Assembly: GCA_964555935.1 (NCBI GenBank)
Contig: CAZKUN010000128.1
Location: forward strand, 1 to 25,484
Direction of reading: 5' to 3'
From: CAZKUN01 sp964555935
GTDB taxonomy: Bacteria; Armatimonadota; Zipacnadia; Zipacnadales; VGFC01
Length of the DNA: 25,484 nucleotides
The notes under the pieces were generated by a model. The model was not told the origin of the DNA and ran no database searches. It saw only the letters and a program-made list of their open reading frames with translations. A program made the position numbers and the translations under genes. Positions 1-7,736 of this stretch are shown piece after piece; position 1 is the stretch's first letter, and each line of letters begins with the position of its first letter.

Positions 1-2
1 GC

Positions 3-32
3 TTGACACTGGAGCGCGCGCGTCGGTATACT
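3..32 (+). promoter_or_regulatory. sigma70-type promoter of the tRNA-Ser gene
   Basis: A perfect -35 box TTGACA lies at 3-8 and a -10 box TATACT at 27-32, separated by 18 bp. The expected transcription start is near 38-40, a few bases before the mature tRNA 5' end at 45. The spacing and position fit a housekeeping promoter driving the tRNA. Box positions are read directly; activity is inferred. Confidence 0.75.
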
Positions 33-44
33 GCCCCCCTGTGC

Positions 45-133
<89 letters not shown>

Positions 134-151
134 GCAATCCCCAGGTTGACA

Positions 152-976
152 ATGCGCCCATCTCTCCTCCCCTATCTCCTGGTATCGTGCGTCGCCACGG
201 GGCTGGCCATGCCAGCCGGCACGACGCAGCCTACCACTAGCTCGAGCGGCCATTACGTCCAGTACGGCGACGAGACGCTGCTGCTCATCGGCGACTCCGG
301 GACGCAGTGCGTGCTGCAGAATCTCAACATCGACTACCGCGCGTGGATCGATGATTGCCACCGGTCCGGTATCCGAGTCGCGCACATTTGGGCGCTCGTG
401 GCGCCGCGGCAGAAGGCCGACGGCAGCGTCATCGAGGCGAGGTATGGGTATGTCTATCCGGGCGCGACGCCGTGGGCCCGGCAAGATGGCGCCCCAAGGG
501 CGCTGGACGGCCTGGCGCAATGGGATCTCACGCGGTTTGATGAGGGCGACGATCCGAACGCGCACTACTGGCCGAGGCTGCGGGATCTTTGCAGGTATGC
601 GAAGCGACGCGGGATTATCGTGGGCATCACCGTCTTCTTCGGCTGGCCGAAGCACAACACCACGGAGCGACCGGACTGGTCATACCACCCGTTCAAAGCC
701 ATCAACGGCGGACACCTAGTCGAGGAGAAACGGATGACGAGCGTCTGCCAGGAGATCCACTCGCCTGGCGTCGAGGTGGTGGACGAGGAGTGGTCTGGCG
801 GCTGGCCGGCGGCGAAGAAGACGCAGTGGGTCTGGGAGCGATTCAGCCGGAAGCTGATCGACGACACCAAGCGCTACGGCAACGTGTTCTTCGCGTTCAT
901 GGATGAGCACAGCTACACCGAGGGCAACTGCGGGGACCATTTCCTCGAGTTCTTCACGAGGCGAGGCGCGACGTGA
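152..976 (+). CDS. secreted DUF4038-like glycoside hydrolase, N-terminal part, cut by in-frame TGA
   Basis: This encodes 274 residues. A signal peptide (about residues 1-22, hydrophobic LLPYLLVSCVATGLAM) is followed by a TIM-barrel-like region that resembles the DUF4038/putative collagenase-like glycoside hydrolases. Features include YGDETLLLIGDSG near 38-50, a Trp/Arg-rich strand with RVAHIWAL near 75-82, and a barrel strand ending in FFAFMDE (E252 is a candidate catalytic acid). The ATG at 152 is preferred over an in-frame TTG at 146 because AGG (143-145) sits 6 nt upstream and the signal peptide starts cleanly there. The frame ends at TGA 974-976 and the next codon is ATG of the downstream piece in the same frame, so the two are very likely halves of one gene. 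Family assignment is by sequence pattern only; the substrate is unknown. Confidence 0.7.
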   Translation: MRPSLLPYLLVSCVATGLAMPAGTTQPTTSSSGHYVQYGDETLLLIGDSGTQCVLQNLNIDYRAWIDDCHRSGIRVAHIWALVAPRQKADGSVIEARYGYVYPGATPWARQDGAPRALDGLAQWDLTRFDEGDDPNAHYWPRLRDLCRYAKRRGIIVGITVFFGWPKHNTTERPDWSYHPFKAINGGHLVEEKRMTSVCQEIHSPGVEVVDEEWSGGWPAAKKTQWVWERFSRKLIDDTKRYGNVFFAFMDEHSYTEGNCGDHFLEFFTRRGAT

Positions 977-1588
977 ATGGACTGGGAGCACCGGCGCGAT
1001 GGCGTTGATTGGGTGATGACAGGGACCTTCGAGCGTGACGACAAGAACGCTCCGGCGGTGGAGGTCTTCGACCGCGAGCCAATGCGGCCAGTCTTCCACA
1101 TCGAGGGTCCGCCGTACGAGGGCGACGGCGCGCGGACGGCGCTCTGGACGTTTGCCATCGGCGGGGGCCACTACATCTTCCATGGTGACGAGAGGCAGGG
1201 CCTCGTGACACGCGGGATCATGGGATACGACCCGCACGTGGTCGGCGGCGACAAGAACCCGACGATGCGCGCGTGGATCGGACACGCGAGCCGGTTCTTC
1301 AACCGACACATCGCGGACCTGGACAGAATGGCGCCGCACAACGAGTTGATCGCGAGCGGACAGGCGTATTGCTTCGCGGATCCCGGCCGAGAGTGGGCAG
1401 TCTACTCGATGGGCGGAGACGAATTTGAGCTGGACCTGACGGCTGCGACCGGGCGGTGCAAGGCCCGGTTTTACGACCCGCGGACGAGGGAGTTAGGCAG
1501 ACCATTCAGGTGCGAGGCGGGAGGCGCGGTTCGGTTCGTCAAGCCCGATGGGCGGGATTGGGCGTTGTTGATTGAGGCGAGGAGGTAG
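977..1588 (+). CDS. C-terminal part of the same hydrolase after the in-frame TGA
   Basis: These 203 residues continue the preceding reading frame with no shift. They hold the end of the barrel (WTFAIGGGHYIFHGDERQG near 55-73) and a small beta-rich C-terminal domain ending in DWALLIEARR. That domain looks like the 'putative collagen-binding' module (Collagen_bind_2 type) that usually follows a DUF4038 catalytic domain. There is no ribosome binding site next to its ATG; the TGA sits immediately before it. Independent translation could only occur by termination-reinitiation. It has no signal peptide of its own, so alone it would be cytoplasmic and incomplete. The simplest reading is a nonsense mutation, probably TGG (Trp) to TGA within an original ..GATWMDW.. 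segment, or a sequencing error. It could be listed as a pseudogene. Confidence 0.6.
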   Translation: MDWEHRRDGVDWVMTGTFERDDKNAPAVEVFDREPMRPVFHIEGPPYEGDGARTALWTFAIGGGHYIFHGDERQGLVTRGIMGYDPHVVGGDKNPTMRAWIGHASRFFNRHIADLDRMAPHNELIASGQAYCFADPGREWAVYSMGGDEFELDLTAATGRCKARFYDPRTRELGRPFRCEAGGAVRFVKPDGRDWALLIEARR

Positions 1589-1613
1589 GCCGAGGAACGG
1601 CGGAGACAGAGGC

Positions 1614-1643
1614 GTCGGATCTGGAGATCCGACCTACGACGGA
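1614..1643. repeat. short palindromic intergenic element (stem + CTACG), copy 1
   Basis: GTCGGATC (1614-1621) and GATCCGAC (1626-1633) form a perfect 8-bp stem around the loop TGGA, and CTACG (1634-1638) follows directly. It sits in the 140-bp gap between the broken hydrolase and mutS. A second element with another stem sequence but the same CTACG right after the stem lies downstream of mutS at 4412-4442. There is no T-tract, so it is not a standard terminator. Confidence 0.55.
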
Positions 1644-1728
1644 CACGGTCGACGTCGGCGACGGAGGCCTGCGACGCGGAGTCGAGGAAGTCCCCCGAGT
1701 TGAACTACCCCCGGGATCGACGGTGACG

Positions 1729-4380
1729 ATGGCAGATAAGAAACTCACACCGATGTTTCGACAGTGGCAGGCCGTCAAGGCGCAATACCCAGACGCGCTG
1801 CTGCTATTTCGGATGGGCGATTTCTACGAGATGTTCGGCGAGGACGCCGAGATCGCAGCGCGCGACCTGGAGCTGACGCTGACCAGTCGCGAGTGTGGCG
1901 AGGGGCGGCGCATCCCGATGTGTGGCGTGCCCCACCACGCAATGCAGCGGTACCTGCCGACGCTGATCAAGCTGGGACACCGGGCGGCGATCTGCGATCA
2001 GGTTGAGGACCCGAAGGAAGCCAAGGGGATCGTGAAGCGCGAGGTGACGCGCGTCGTCACGCCGGGCACGCTGCTCGAGGACGAGTTCCTGGAGAGCCGG
2101 TCGGCGAACTTCCTCACGTCGGTGGCGCGCGCGGGACGCGTTTGGGGCCTGGCGTCGGTGGATGTCTCAACCGGGGACTTCGTGGTCACGGAGATCACCG
2201 TCGACCCGCCGCCGGAATCGACCGGCTTGCTGAACGGCCAAGATGCGTCCGAGGACGCAATTCCCGCGACGGTTCGCGAGGAGCTGCAGCGCATCGAACC
2301 CGCTGAGGTCATCGCGCCGGCGGGGATCGCCGAGGTCATCGACACCGAGAAGATCGCGCCACACGTCGCCGGACTCGATGAGGAGGAGGGCGGCTTCCAC
2401 ACGCCCGCGGAGCGGCTCTGCCGGCACTTCGGCGTTCAGTCGTTGGAAGGCTTCGGTTGCTCGGACATGACCGCAGGCGTTGCTGCCGCCGCGGCTGCGC
2501 TGGACTACCTATCCGGAAACCACCTCGACACCCTCCCCCACCTTCGGTCGCTCCGGCCGTATTCGCTCAGCGACTTCATGATGCTCGACGGGGCGACCAA
2601 ACGTAATCTCGAACTGACGCGCACCATTCGCGGCGATGCGAAGGCCGGCTCGCTGCTTGAGCTAATCGATCGCACGCGCACCCCGATGGGCGGACGGATG
2701 GTCCGCCAGTGGTTGCTGCACCCGTTGCTCGATGTGCGGGTGATCCGCGACCGACACGACGCGGTCGACAACCTGCTTCGCGACCAGGGCCTCAGCGGGA
2801 CGGCGCGCGAGCACCTGAAGGGCGTGTATGACCTCGAGCGCTTGATCAGCCGCGCGGCGGCGGGCACGGCGAACGGGCGCGACTTGCGCGCGCTGTGCGC
2901 GTCGGCGGCGAAGGTCCCGGAGATCACGATGCTGCTGCGCTCGGCCGAGGCTCCGCTGCTAGGCGAACTCGCGGAGCGCCAGGCCGACCTTGAGCCGCTA
3001 CGCGAGCTGATCGACCGATCCATCGTCGAGGACCCGCCGACGGGCATCAGCGAGGGCGGGCTGATCCAACCGGGATTCAGCGAGGAACTAGACGAGATCC
3101 AAACGCTGGCGACGTCGGGCAAGGACTGGGTCGCGGCGCTGGAGGAACAAGAGCGCGAACGGACGGGCATCAAGTCGCTCAAGGTGGGCTTCAACCACGT
3201 CTTCGGCTACTACATCGAGATCACGAAGACCAACCTGCACTTGGCGCCGGAGGAGTATATCCGCAAGCAGACCATGGCGAACGCGGAGCGCTTCATCACG
3301 CCCGACCTGAAGGAGAAGGAGGGGCAGATTCTCGGCGCCGAGGAACGGATCGCGGCGCTGGAGTACGATCTGTTCGTCAAGGTCCGCGCCGAGGTCGCGA
3401 GCCACGTCGACGCGGTGCTGCGCACGGCGCGGTCGCTGGCCGAACTCGACGTGCTGCTCTCGTATGCGGACTTGGCGATCGAGCATGGGTATGTGAAACC
3501 ATCGATTAACGACGGGACTGAGATCGAGATCAAGGCCGGCCGGCACCCGGTGGTCGAGGCGACCGTCGGAAGCGAACCGTTCGTGCCGAATGACGCGCGG
3601 CTCGATTGCGAACACTGCCAGCTTCTAATAATCACCGGTCCGAACATGGCCGGCAAGAGCACCTACCTGCGGCAGGTGGCGCTGATATCGCTGCTCGCTC
3701 AGATCGGCTCGTTCGTGCCCGCGCAAAGCGCGCAGCTTGGCGTCGTCGACCGGATCTTCACCCGCGTCGGCGCGATGGATGACCTTGCGACCGGTCAGAG
3801 CACGTTCATGGTTGAGATGACGGAGACGTCGCTGATCCTGCACAACGCGACCGAGCGCAGTCTGATCGTGCTGGACGAAATCGGCCGAGGCACGAGCACC
3901 TTCGACGGGCTGTCGATCGCGTGGGCGGTTGCGGAGTACGTCCTCAACGGCATCGGCGCGAAGACGCTGTTCGCGACGCATTACCATCACCTGAACGAGC
4001 TTGCGGAGCTGCTGCCGAGGGTGAAGAACTACCGGATCACCGTCAAGGAAGAGGCCGACGACATCGTCTTCCTGCGAAGGATCGTGCCGGGCGGGACGGA
4101 CCGGAGTTACGGTATCCAAGTGGGGCGGCTTGCCGGCCTGCCGGATGAGGTGATCGCGCGCGCCAAAGAGGTGCTGGCGCAGCTTGAGAACGAGGACATC
4201 GGGACGTCAGCGGCACCGTCGCAGGCCGCTGCCGCGCGGATCTCCGCGCCGGTGCAAATGCAACTCTTCGAGGCCGCCGAACATCCCATTGCCAAGCGCA
4301 TCAAGGGCGTGAACGTCGAGGAGATGACGCCGCTGGAGGCGCTGGTTCTGCTAAAGGAACTGAGGGATGAGGTCGAGTAG
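1729..4380 (+). CDS. mutS: DNA mismatch repair protein MutS
   Basis: MutS recognises base mismatches and small loops and recruits MutL in an ATP-dependent way. The 883-residue product has the usual bacterial MutS1 length and order. The N-terminal mismatch-binding domain carries the F32-Y33-E34 wedge (GDFYEMF). Then come connector, core/lever and clamp regions, and a C-terminal ABC-type ATPase with Walker A GPNMAGKST (637-645), Walker B plus signature LIVLDEIGRGTSTFDG (712-727) and the ATHYHHL switch. The extreme C terminus has the QMQLF motif followed by a short helical segment, as in other MutS1 proteins. ATG 1729 (MADKK) is chosen over the in-frame GTG 1723; neither has a strong Shine-Dalgarno. 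No mutL is present in the window. All key residues are intact. Confidence 0.97.
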   Translation: MADKKLTPMFRQWQAVKAQYPDALLLFRMGDFYEMFGEDAEIAARDLELTLTSRECGEGRRIPMCGVPHHAMQRYLPTLIKLGHRAAICDQVEDPKEAKGIVKREVTRVVTPGTLLEDEFLESRSANFLTSVARAGRVWGLASVDVSTGDFVVTEITVDPPPESTGLLNGQDASEDAIPATVREELQRIEPAEVIAPAGIAEVIDTEKIAPHVAGLDEEEGGFHTPAERLCRHFGVQSLEGFGCSDMTAGVAAAAAALDYLSGNHLDTLPHLRSLRPYSLSDFMMLDGATKRNLELTRTIRGDAKAGSLLELIDRTRTPMGGRMVRQWLLHPLLDVRVIRDRHDAVDNLLRDQGLSGTAREHLKGVYDLERLISRAAAGTANGRDLRALCASAAKVPEITMLLRSAEAPLLGELAERQADLEPLRELIDRSIVEDPPTGISEGGLIQPGFSEELDEIQTLATSGKDWVAALEEQERERTGIKSLKVGFNHVFGYYIEITKTNLHLAPEEYIRKQTMANAERFITPDLKEKEGQILGAEERIAALEYDLFVKVRAEVASHVDAVLRTARSLAELDVLLSYADLAIEHGYVKPSINDGTEIEIKAGRHPVVEATVGSEPFVPNDARLDCEHCQLLIITGPNMAGKSTYLRQVALISLLAQIGSFVPAQSAQLGVVDRIFTRVGAMDDLATGQSTFMVEMTETSLILHNATERSLIVLDEIGRGTSTFDGLSIAWAVAEYVLNGIGAKTLFATHYHHLNELAELLPRVKNYRITVKEEADDIVFLRRIVPGGTDRSYGIQVGRLAGLPDEVIARAKEVLAQLENEDIGTSAAPSQAAAARISAPVQMQLFEAAEHPIAKRIKGVNVEEMTPLEALVLLKELRDEVE

Positions 4381-4411
4381 ATTCCGTTCCAATGCGCGAG
4401 CGGAACGGAAT
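4381..4411. other. inverted repeat immediately after the mutS stop
   Basis: ATTCCGTTCC (4381-4390) and GGAACGGAAT (4402-4411) are perfect 10-bp complements around an 11-nt loop, starting on the base after the mutS TAG. The hairpin lies between convergent genes (mutS and the DapA-like gene). It could stop transcription or protect 3' ends from either side, but it lacks a U-tract, so it is not a typical intrinsic terminator. It abuts a second hairpin at 4412-4432. Confidence 0.5.
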
Positions 4412-4442
4412 AGACGGGCTGGGAGCCCGTCTCTACGCGGAC
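4412..4442. repeat. short palindromic intergenic element (stem + CTACG), copy 2
   Basis: AGACGGGCT (4412-4420) pairs perfectly with AGCCCGTCT (4424-4432) around the loop GGG, and CTACG (4433-4437) plus CGGAC follow. The layout matches copy 1 at 1614-1643: a short perfect stem, a G-rich 3-4-nt loop, then CTACG. It lies in the 81-bp convergent gap after mutS. Confidence 0.55.
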
Positions 4443-4461
4443 GACTTGGCCGCATCCCGTC

Positions 4462-5394
4462 TTACCCCAGCATTTCCGCCGTCTCCGGGACGGTGCGCAA
4501 GACCGCGGCGACCTTCTCCCGAGCGCCGTCGGGCGTGTCGTTGGAGGGGAAACGCACCTTCGGTCCGGAAATCCCGAGCAACTCCAGCGCGACCTTCAGC
4601 CCGCCTAATCCTCCGCCAATGCTCCCCGTACCCGGATCGAGAATCGTGAACAGCGCGAAGAGCCGATTGTAGAGGGCTTGCAGCTTGCGCCCCTCTTCGA
4701 TATCGCCCGCCACGCACGTGTCGTAGAGCGCGACCGACGTCTTCGGCGCGATGTTCGCGAGGCTGAATACGGCCCCATCCGCGCCGAGTATGAACGACGG
4801 CAGACCGAGCGGCTCGCTGCCTTGGTAGAGGGCGAAATCATCGCGCCCCTCAAGCTGCAGCAGCATGTTGACGAACCGCCCGCCGTCGGTGGTGGTGTCC
4901 TTCAAGCCGACGACGTTCGGATGCTCGCTCAGCGCCAGGATCGTGTCGATGGCGATGGGGTTCTGGGTGCGGCCGGGGATGTCATACAACACCACCGGCA
5001 GTGGGGCTTCGTCAGCGATGCGACGCAGGTAGCGCTCCATCTCAGTGACGTTCCAACCGAAGTAATAGGGCGCGGTCACGACGATCGCCGTCGCGCCGAT
5101 GGCGGCCGCGTCCTTCGCGAGTTCCAACACCCGCCCAGGCCCCTCGGCGATTGTGCCCATGAGGACGGGCACGGCGCCGGCGGCTTCGTCCATGATGAGT
5201 TCGGTTATCTGGCGACGCTCCACGTCAGACAGCAACGGGAACTCCGCCGACGAGCCCATCGCAAAGAGCGCCGCCGCCCCGTTGTCGACCAGGAATCGGA
5301 TCAGTCGGCGCATCGATGGCTCATCCACCGAATCATCGGGATTGTAGAGCGTCAGAACCGGCGGGATGATGCCGTTGATTCCGAGCGGGTTCAT
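4462..5394 (-). CDS. DapA/N-acetylneuraminate lyase family aldolase
   Basis: The 310-residue product is a class I aldolase of the dihydrodipicolinate synthase family (TIM barrel, Schiff-base lysine, typical length about 290-310). Visible landmarks are the Schiff-base region VVGLKDTT with K165, the catalytic tyrosine in LYDIPGRTQNP (Y137), and a barrel beginning with GIIPPVLTLYNPDDSVD. The carboxylate-binding loop that reads GTTGE in true DapA is GSSAEF here (47-52). Together with its partner gene, this argues for a sugar-acid or keto-acid aldolase/dehydratase and not lysine biosynthesis. Its ATG (5392-5394) overlaps the TGA of the upstream Gfo/Idh gene in an ATGA junction, so the two are translationally coupled. 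Substrate is unknown. Confidence 0.88.
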   Translation of the reverse strand: MNPLGINGIIPPVLTLYNPDDSVDEPSMRRLIRFLVDNGAAALFAMGSSAEFPLLSDVERRQITELIMDEAAGAVPVLMGTIAEGPGRVLELAKDAAAIGATAIVVTAPYYFGWNVTEMERYLRRIADEAPLPVVLYDIPGRTQNPIAIDTILALSEHPNVVGLKDTTTDGGRFVNMLLQLEGRDDFALYQGSEPLGLPSFILGADGAVFSLANIAPKTSVALYDTCVAGDIEEGRKLQALYNRLFALFTILDPGTGSIGGGLGGLKVALELLGISGPKVRFPSNDTPDGAREKVAAVLRTVPETAEMLG

Positions 5395-6401
5395 GCGTTA
5401 TCCTCATTCTTCAGTCTGACGATGGTGCGAGTTCGCGCGGACTGCAGCGCCGCAAGGCCGAGCCGCAACGCTCGCACGCCGTCTTCGCCCGTCACTCGCG
5501 GTGGCTGGGTTCGCTGGACGGCATGAGCAAAGCTCTCAGCCTGGGCGCGGTACATGTCATCACGCTCAAGCTCGAAGGTATGCGTGTCCCACTCGCTCTT
5601 GCGGGCCTGATAGAGGGCCACATTGCCATCGGAATAGGACCAGACGATCGTCCCGTCGCGACCAACGAGTTCGAGATCGTGGGTGTAGTTACGTTGGAAG
5701 TGGTTGAGGTGCAGGCCCGCCAACGCGCCGCTGGGATAGCGAAGCATCATCGTGGCGATATCCTCAACGTCGTCGTCAGTATCCCAATCGCCAAGGCGTG
5801 AGGCGAAACAGCTCACTTCCTCGGGCTCGCCCAGCAACCACTGGATGTAGTCGAGTTGGTGCGAGGCATCGAGGATTACGCCCCCGCCGGTCTCGGACTT
5901 CATCCAATAGGTGTCGCGGTAATCGGGTCGCGCCTCGGGCACGCAGTATCCGACCTTCACGCGGGCCGCGAGCACCTCGCCGATGGCGCCCTCGTCGAGC
6001 CACGCCTTCGCCATGCGCAAGCCAGGATGGCTCCGCATCACGTAGCCGACCTGGACGATGACGTCGCGCTCGGCGACCTGCTTCAGCAAGGTATCGACGC
6101 CGGCGAGGGATGTGGAGAAGGGCTTCTCCATGAAGATGTTGCAGCCGGCATCCACGGCCTTCGCGGCGATGGGCACGTGAGTGTGCGTGGGGGTGCAGAT
6201 CGCGACGGATGGGTAGCGTGAGAAGTCGACCTTGTCGACGTCATCGTAAGTGTTCTCGAGCGCGTACGTGGACTTCAGGTGGTCTATCTGATCGGCGCGA
6301 GGATCGCAGACCGAGATCTGCCAGCGCGTGGCCTGACCGAACACCCGGATATGCCGCTCACCAATCGAACCGCCACCAACAACGAGAAACTTGGGGCCCA
6401 T
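5391..6401 (-). CDS. Gfo/Idh/MocA-family NAD(P)-dependent oxidoreductase
   Basis: The 336-residue product has an N-terminal Rossmann fold with GGGSIGERH (about 9-17). The family EKP motif is in NIFMEKPF (E92-K93-P94, Lys in catalysis or cofactor binding). The C-terminal alpha/beta domain holds DASHQLDYIQWLLG, where D178 and H181 form the usual D-x-x-H pair. These enzymes oxidise or reduce sugars, inositols or related polyols. ATG 6401 is chosen because AGGGAGGA lies about 10 nt upstream and the Rossmann strand begins at once; the open frame continues further upstream without support. It is the first gene of a two-gene minus-strand operon with the DapA-like aldolase (4-bp overlap), suggesting consecutive steps in catabolism of one sugar or sugar acid. 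It is divergent from the glycosyltransferase gene. Confidence 0.92.
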   Translation of the reverse strand: MGPKFLVVGGGSIGERHIRVFGQATRWQISVCDPRADQIDHLKSTYALENTYDDVDKVDFSRYPSVAICTPTHTHVPIAAKAVDAGCNIFMEKPFSTSLAGVDTLLKQVAERDVIVQVGYVMRSHPGLRMAKAWLDEGAIGEVLAARVKVGYCVPEARPDYRDTYWMKSETGGGVILDASHQLDYIQWLLGEPEEVSCFASRLGDWDTDDDVEDIATMMLRYPSGALAGLHLNHFQRNYTHDLELVGRDGTIVWSYSDGNVALYQARKSEWDTHTFELERDDMYRAQAESFAHAVQRTQPPRVTGEDGVRALRLGLAALQSARTRTIVRLKNEDNA

Positions 6402-6471
6402 GACAAACACGTCCTCCCTAAACGGGTCAAATCTGCCGGGTGGTTTAGCCGCGCGCGCCCGCTTCCCCTTG

Positions 6472-6500
6472 TTGACGCTCCGCGCGGCGGTGGGTATCAT
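6472..6500 (+). promoter_or_regulatory. promoter of the GT4 gene, near-leaderless
   Basis: TTGACG (6472-6477) and TATCAT (6495-6500) are separated by 17 bp and match five of six and four of six consensus bases. Transcription would start near 6506-6508, only a few bases before the ATG at 6510. No Shine-Dalgarno is seen before that ATG. The pair suggests a leaderless or nearly leaderless transcript. Confidence 0.5.
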
Positions 6501-6509
6501 CAACGACCA

Positions 6510-7736
6510 ATGGCTGTGAGGATTGCGTTCTACGACGCGTTTGGGTACTTCGAGGGCTCCGGTCGAGCGATGCTCGACATCGTCGACCGCCTCGACCGCT
6601 ACGCCATCGACCCCATTGTCGTCTGCCCGCGAGAAGGAGAACTCATCGCCGCCGCGACGGCGCGCGGCTACGAGACGCATGTCATGCCCGCGCCGGGCCG
6701 ACTGAAGCGCTATGGCGGCGCGCTGCTGACGGGTGGCGCGCTCGCGCTTCCACTCACGGGCGCCGCGATGGCGTGGTACGGCGCGAGGCTGAGCCTGTGG
6801 CTGAGAAAGCAACGCGTGCGGTTGCTTCACTGCAACCAGACAAGAGCCGCGCTCCAGGCGGGGCCGGCAGGCAGGCTCGCCGGCATTCCCGTGGTGTGGG
6901 TGAGCCGGTCGCGCGACACTCTCCCCCGCCTCGCGACGCGTCTAGGCGCCTGGTGCAGCGATGCAGTGGTGTCGCTGTCGCCGACATGCCTCGAGGACTT
7001 CGAGGGCGTGGAGATTCTACGGGACAAGAGCATCGAGATCCCCCTGGGAATAGACACCGGACGCTTCTGCCCCCAGCCTGACGCGCCAGTGCCAGACGGC
7101 CTTGGCATCACGCGTGGCCAACCCGTCGTGACGATGGTCGGAGCGCTGCATCCACGCAAGCGCCACGACGTCCTGGTCGAGGCCGCGCCGGAGATCGTCA
7201 GGCGCGTGCCCGCCGTGAGGATCCTGATCGTGGGCGGCGAGATTGAGGATGGTGACGGCGACTACGCGCCGCGACTGCGCGCGCGGGTGAAGGAACTCGG
7301 GGTGGAGGACTCGGTCTGTTTCACGGGCCGGCGCAGTGACGTGCCGGCGATACTGCGGATGTCGGGCGCGTTCGTGCTGCCGTCGGATCGGGAGGGACTG
7401 CCGGGAGCCGTGGTGGAAGCGATGGCGACAGAGCTGGCGACCATCGTGACGCCCGCGGCCGCGGCACCGGTGATCGATGGCGAGACGGGGCTCGTCGTTG
7501 CGGAGGGAGATCCGGCCGCTCTCGCCGATGCGACGGCGCGAGTATTGATCGATAGGGACATGGCGGAACGCATGGGGACGGCCGGGCGGGAGCGGGCGCG
7601 AGAGCATTACTCGCTGGAGACGATGGTGCCGAGGTATGTTGAGCTATACGAGCGACTGCTCGGGGGATTTCCCAATTCAGGACCCGTCGACGCGACAGAC
7701 CTGTTTAGCGGAGGGTCTCGGGCGTCTCGGTCTTGA
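6510..7736 (+). CDS. GT4-family glycosyltransferase
   Basis: The 408-residue product is a GT-B-fold glycosyltransferase, which transfers a sugar from a nucleotide-sugar donor to a lipid, glycan or protein acceptor on the cytoplasmic side. The N-terminal half begins with MAVRIAFYDAFGYFEGSGRA, the typical acceptor-domain strand and Gly-rich loop. The C-terminal donor domain has VTMVGALHPRKRHDVLVEA (R216/K217/R218 region) and the EX7E motif SDREGLPGAVVEAM (E295 and E303). ATG 6510 starts the conserved fold; the open frame runs upstream but with no conserved residues and no ribosome site. The 3' end overlaps the convergent YbjN-like gene by 32 bp. No other glycan-assembly genes adjoin it, so the product (exopolysaccharide, glycolipid) cannot be named. 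Confidence 0.93.
   Translation: MAVRIAFYDAFGYFEGSGRAMLDIVDRLDRYAIDPIVVCPREGELIAAATARGYETHVMPAPGRLKRYGGALLTGGALALPLTGAAMAWYGARLSLWLRKQRVRLLHCNQTRAALQAGPAGRLAGIPVVWVSRSRDTLPRLATRLGAWCSDAVVSLSPTCLEDFEGVEILRDKSIEIPLGIDTGRFCPQPDAPVPDGLGITRGQPVVTMVGALHPRKRHDVLVEAAPEIVRRVPAVRILIVGGEIEDGDGDYAPRLRARVKELGVEDSVCFTGRRSDVPAILRMSGAFVLPSDREGLPGAVVEAMATELATIVTPAAAAPVIDGETGLVVAEGDPAALADATARVLIDRDMAERMGTAGRERAREHYSLETMVPRYVELYERLLGGFPNSGPVDATDLFSGGSRASRS

Noticed and set aside
974..1030. Selenocysteine insertion at the in-frame TGA
   Set aside because: No convincing SECIS-like hairpin follows the TGA, and the sequence context fits a lost tryptophan better than a redox site.
4678..5526. 282-codon plus-strand open frame
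   Set aside because: It lies antisense to the DapA-like and Gfo/Idh genes, has low-complexity Arg/Asp-rich composition and no domain; a high-GC shadow.
6402..6830. N-terminal extension of the Gfo/Idh gene by 143 codons
   Set aside because: The extension is Arg/Gln-rich, overlaps the divergent GT4 gene, and the Rossmann fold and ribosome site place the start at 6401.
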